Below, one piece after another: positions 53,660 through 56,306 of a stretch of 56,306 bases of DNA. Under the pieces are notes generated by a model, which was not told the DNA's origin, did no database searches, and worked only from the letters and a program-made list of their open reading frames with translations. The position numbers and the translations under genes are program-made. The stretch comes from Microvirga massiliensis. Lineage in GTDB: Bacteria; Pseudomonadota; Alphaproteobacteria; Rhizobiales; Beijerinckiaceae. The DNA lies in NCBI RefSeq assembly GCF_001006805.1, contig NZ_LN811369.1:33731-90036 (forward strand), in the 5' to 3' direction. The stretch's first letter is position 1; the number at the start of each line of letters is the position of its first letter.

Positions 53660-55539
53660 TGATTGCTATACCTCTCGAGCACTGTGGGACTGCAAATTTC
53701 AGCAAGAACCTACTGCGCTTTCTGACTTGCGGCTCCGTGGATGATGGTAAATCGACTCTGATCGGCCGCCTCCTCTACGACTCCAGAATGATCTCTGACG
53801 ATCAGCTCGCCGCACTGGAGAGGGATTCCAGGCGGCATGGTACTACGGGTGATATTGATCTCTCGCTTCTCGTCGATGGTTTGGAAGCAGAGCGGGAGCA
53901 GCGCATCACGATCGACGTCGCCTATCGGTATTTTCGGACACCGGGGCGCTCATTCATCGTCGCCGATACACCCGGGCATGAGCAGTACACGAGGAACATG
54001 GCAACCGGAGCCTCAAACTCCAGCCTCGCGGTGATACTGATCGATGCACGCAAGGGCGTGCTCGTTCAAACCAAGCGGCACTCCTATATCTGCTCGTTGC
54101 TGGGCATCAGGCACATCGTCCTGGCCGTCAACAAGATCGACCTAGTCGACTTCTCCAAGAATGCATTTAACTGTGTCATCAGCGATTACACAACTTTCGC
54201 GACCAAGCTCAACTTCATCTCTATCGTGCCAATCCCGATCTCCGCTAGATTCGGAGACAATGTTACAATGCGGTCCGGTAATATGCCTTGGTATACCGGA
54301 CCTACTCTCGTCGAGTATCTAGAGCAGGTCGATACAGAGATGGACCTCGAGGACAAGCCATTCCGGTTCCCAGTCCAATGGGTCAATCGGTCTGACCTTG
54401 ATTTTCGTGGATTCAGTGGGACCGTGGTATCAGGCCGCATTCGCCGGCGGGATTCTGTCGTGGTGGCTGCCTCCAACCTAGAGAGCCAAGTTCGACGTCT
54501 CGTCACCGCGGATGGCGATCTCGATGAGGCAGTTGCCGGGGATGCAGTTACAATCGTGCTCACAGATGAAATCGATGTTGCACGCGGCGATCTCATTGTA
54601 GAACCTCTGGCACGTCCCACGGTGGCTGATCAATGTGCCGCCCACATCCTTTGGATGAGTGTAGACCCGCTTCTCCCTGGCCGCTCTTACCTCCTGCGAA
54701 TTGGCACACAATGGAAGCCGGCAATCGTGACTGCCATCAAGCACAAGATAGACCCTAACACACTCGAGCACCTCGCGGCACGCACGCTCGAGTTAAATGA
54801 AATCGGTTTCTGCAACATCGCGACGTCGGGTTCGATCACCTTCGATCCTTACGAGGAGAACGGCAGTACCGGTGCCTTCATATTGGTCGACCGATTCACG
54901 CACGAGACTTCAGCAGCTGGGATGATCTCCTTCGGACTGCGACGCGCCGCAAACATACACCACGAGAGCCTTGCAGTAGACAAAGCTGGCCGTGCCGCAT
55001 TGAAACACCAGACACCTACAATCCTATGGTTCACGGGCCTCTCAGGCTCCGGAAAATCTACGATTGCAAAGCTCGTGGAAAGGAAGCTGCACGAAGCCGG
55101 CCATCACACCTATATGCTCGATGGCGACAACCTTCGCCAGGGTCTTAGCCGCGACCTCGGCTTCACGGATACCGATCGGGTCGAGAATATTCGCCGAGTC
55201 GGCGAAGTAGCTAAGCTCTTCATCGATGCCGGCCTGATCGTGCTTTGCTCGTTCATCTCTCCCTTTAGGGCCGAGCGCCGGATGGTTCGCGAACTCGTCC
55301 AAGCCGAGGAGTTCGTGGAGATCTTCGTTGATGCGCCGCTGGAGGAATGCATTCGACGTGATCCGAAGCGACTATATGCCAAGGTAAAGGCCGGTCTTAT
55401 CAAGAACTTTACAGGCTTCGACAGTCCCTACGAGCCTCCGGAGAACCCAGAATTGCATCTCGATACAACCTCCGCAGATGCAGAGATGTCAGCACGCAGA
55501 GTTGTCGACCATTTGAGGCAGGCCGGCATCATTTTCTAG
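53659..55539 (+). CDS. cysNC: bifunctional sulfate adenylyltransferase subunit 1 / APS kinase (CysN/C, NodQ-like)
   Basis: A 626-residue fusion. The N-terminal GTPase (CysN) has GSVDDGKSTLIGRLLYDS (25-42), DTPGHEQYTRNMATGASNSS and AVNKIDLVD; its beta-barrel domains follow to about residue 435. The C-terminal APS kinase (CysC) has GLSGSGKSTIAKLVERKL near residue 460, then DGDNLRQGLSRDLGFTDTDR and the closing APS-binding part FTGFDSPYEPPENPEL. With CysD it makes PAPS, the sulfate donor for sulfotransferases and assimilation. The same fusion is called NodQ in rhizobia, where PAPS serves glycan sulfation. No sulfotransferase is found here. Confidence 0.95.
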   Translation: MIAIPLEHCGTANFSKNLLRFLTCGSVDDGKSTLIGRLLYDSRMISDDQLAALERDSRRHGTTGDIDLSLLVDGLEAEREQRITIDVAYRYFRTPGRSFIVADTPGHEQYTRNMATGASNSSLAVILIDARKGVLVQTKRHSYICSLLGIRHIVLAVNKIDLVDFSKNAFNCVISDYTTFATKLNFISIVPIPISARFGDNVTMRSGNMPWYTGPTLVEYLEQVDTEMDLEDKPFRFPVQWVNRSDLDFRGFSGTVVSGRIRRRDSVVVAASNLESQVRRLVTADGDLDEAVAGDAVTIVLTDEIDVARGDLIVEPLARPTVADQCAAHILWMSVDPLLPGRSYLLRIGTQWKPAIVTAIKHKIDPNTLEHLAARTLELNEIGFCNIATSGSITFDPYEENGSTGAFILVDRFTHETSAAGMISFGLRRAANIHHESLAVDKAGRAALKHQTPTILWFTGLSGSGKSTIAKLVERKLHEAGHHTYMLDGDNLRQGLSRDLGFTDTDRVENIRRVGEVAKLFIDAGLIVLCSFISPFRAERRMVRELVQAEEFVEIFVDAPLEECIRRDPKRLYAKVKAGLIKNFTGFDSPYEPPENPELHLDTTSADAEMSARRVVDHLRQAGIIF

Positions 55540-55721
55540 AAGTCTACAATGACATCGCGTAACAGAAGGTCCTCGGTGTCAAAGAGTGTCACGCATAGAG
55601 CTGACTGTTCGGGCGGGCTGCAATCGTGCTGGGCGCCTCGGCACGCTTGCTCAGGCAATGTGGCACTAGAGCGTGTCTGCAAAGGATGAAAGCTGTGACT
55701 TGAATCCCCATCTGATGGGGT

Positions 55722-56306
55722 GTGAAGCGTTATGATTTGAAAGACTGGCAGTGGCAGCGGATCGCGCCGTTGCTGCCGCCGCAGCGGCCGCGCACGGGCC
55801 GCCCCAATCACGATCACCGGACCATCCTCAACGGCATTCTGTAGATCCTGCGCACCGGCGTTCCTTGGCGCGACCTGCCGGAACGCTACGGCTCCTTTGG
55901 ACCTGCACTTCGTCGACAGCAGCATCGTTCGGGCCCATCAGCACGCCGCCGGCGCCCGCCGGTGCGGCGAAAAAAGGGGATGCAGAGCGAGGCGCTCGGC
56001 CGCAGCCGGGGCGGGTTCTCGACCAAGATCCACGTGCGGGCGGAAGGGTATGGCAAGCCCGTCGTCTTCCACCTCACCGGCGGCGAGCGGCACGACAGCA
56101 CGATGCTTGCCGCCCTGCTCGATGCCGGCGCGGTCTGGCGCCAGCGCGGGCGTCCGCGCCTGAGACCCCGGCAGGTGGCGGGCGACAAGGCGTTCACGGG
56201 CCGGCCCGCCCGCGCTCACCTGCGCCGGCGCCGCATCGGCGCGGTAATCCCGACAACCGCTCAGCAGCGCCGCCGCCCCGGCTTCGACCGTGAGGCCTAT
56301 CGGGCG
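55722..56306 (+). pseudogene. IS5-family transposase, decayed, running off the window
   Basis: From a GTG at 55722 the frame reads VKRYDLKDWQWQRIAPLLPP and then NGIL, hits TAG at 55842-55844, and continues ILRTGVPWRDLPERYG. A deletion at about 55893-55897 removes the middle, since LHFVDSSIVRAHQHAAGARR (first Asp region) follows immediately in another frame. A further frame change near 55970 leads to GGFSTKIHVRAEGYGKPVVF and LLDAGAVWRQRGRPRLRPRQ, then VAGDKAFTGRPAR with the second catalytic Asp; this frame is open to the edge. The rest of the element is outside the window. Confidence 0.8.

Overview
The window reads as chromosomal DNA of a high-GC alphaproteobacterium, most likely of the order Hyphomicrobiales (Rhizobiales). 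This is inferred from the gene families (TRAP transport, class I PHA synthase, ectoine catabolism with a MocR-type regulator, ExoF/ExoP-like exopolysaccharide genes, a fused CysN/C) and from dispersed palindromic repeats of the 'cattgcgag...gaagcaatc' type. No rRNA, tRNA or CRISPR array was recognised.

Layout. (1) 1-4411, minus strand: a TRAP transporter operon (dctP, dctM, dctQ) followed by a short-chain dehydrogenase cut by the window edge, with a broken FadR-type GntR regulator upstream. (2) 4574-7820: polyhydroxyalkanoate genes, namely a PhaC-like alpha/beta hydrolase, a class I PHA synthase carrying one frameshift, and a small DUF465 protein. (3) 8055-12947: repeats, a CreA-like protein, a two-domain universal stress protein, thioredoxin 2, an Hsp20-CBS-CBS-BON fusion protein and a second SDR. 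(4) 13212-15909: a YeeE/YedE (TsuA-like) transporter and a branched-chain aminotransferase. (5) 16024-28749: a nearly complete ectoine/hydroxyectoine uptake and degradation cluster: Lrp/AsnC regulator, MocR regulator (EnuR), eutB, eutC, doeA, doeB, ehuB, ehuC, ehuD, ehuA, doeC, doeD. It is closed by a strong inverted repeat. (6) 28846-30497: a glutathione S-transferase, a small acetyltransferase and a second Lrp/AsnC regulator. (7) 30549-35733: a cysJ-cysI-cysG sulfite reduction operon preceded by two related palindromes, followed by a 39-codon membrane peptide and a YncE-like beta-propeller. (8) 37854-55539: an exopolysaccharide locus (ExoF-like export protein, O-antigen-ligase/polymerase-like membrane protein, Wzc/ExoP-like co-polymerase, three glycosyltransferases, a secreted beta-helix protein) that also holds a ParB-like protein, transposase and recombinase debris at 46.1-48.1 kb, and cysD plus cysN/C for making activated sulfate. 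(9) From 55722: a decayed IS5-family transposase running off the window.

How the genes work together. The ectoine cluster imports ectoines through the Ehu ABC transporter, converts hydroxyectoine to ectoine (EutBC), opens the ring (DoeA), deacetylates (DoeB) and turns diaminobutyrate into aspartate (DoeD, DoeC). It is probably controlled by the two regulators at its head. EutA, often present in such clusters, is missing here. CysJIG reduces sulfite and makes the required siroheme; CysD and CysN/C activate sulfate, and their place in the polysaccharide locus raises the possibility of sulfate donation to a surface glycan. Several genes carry frameshifts (phaC, the GntR gene, three transposase remnants); whether these are true lesions or assembly errors cannot be settled from the sequence alone.
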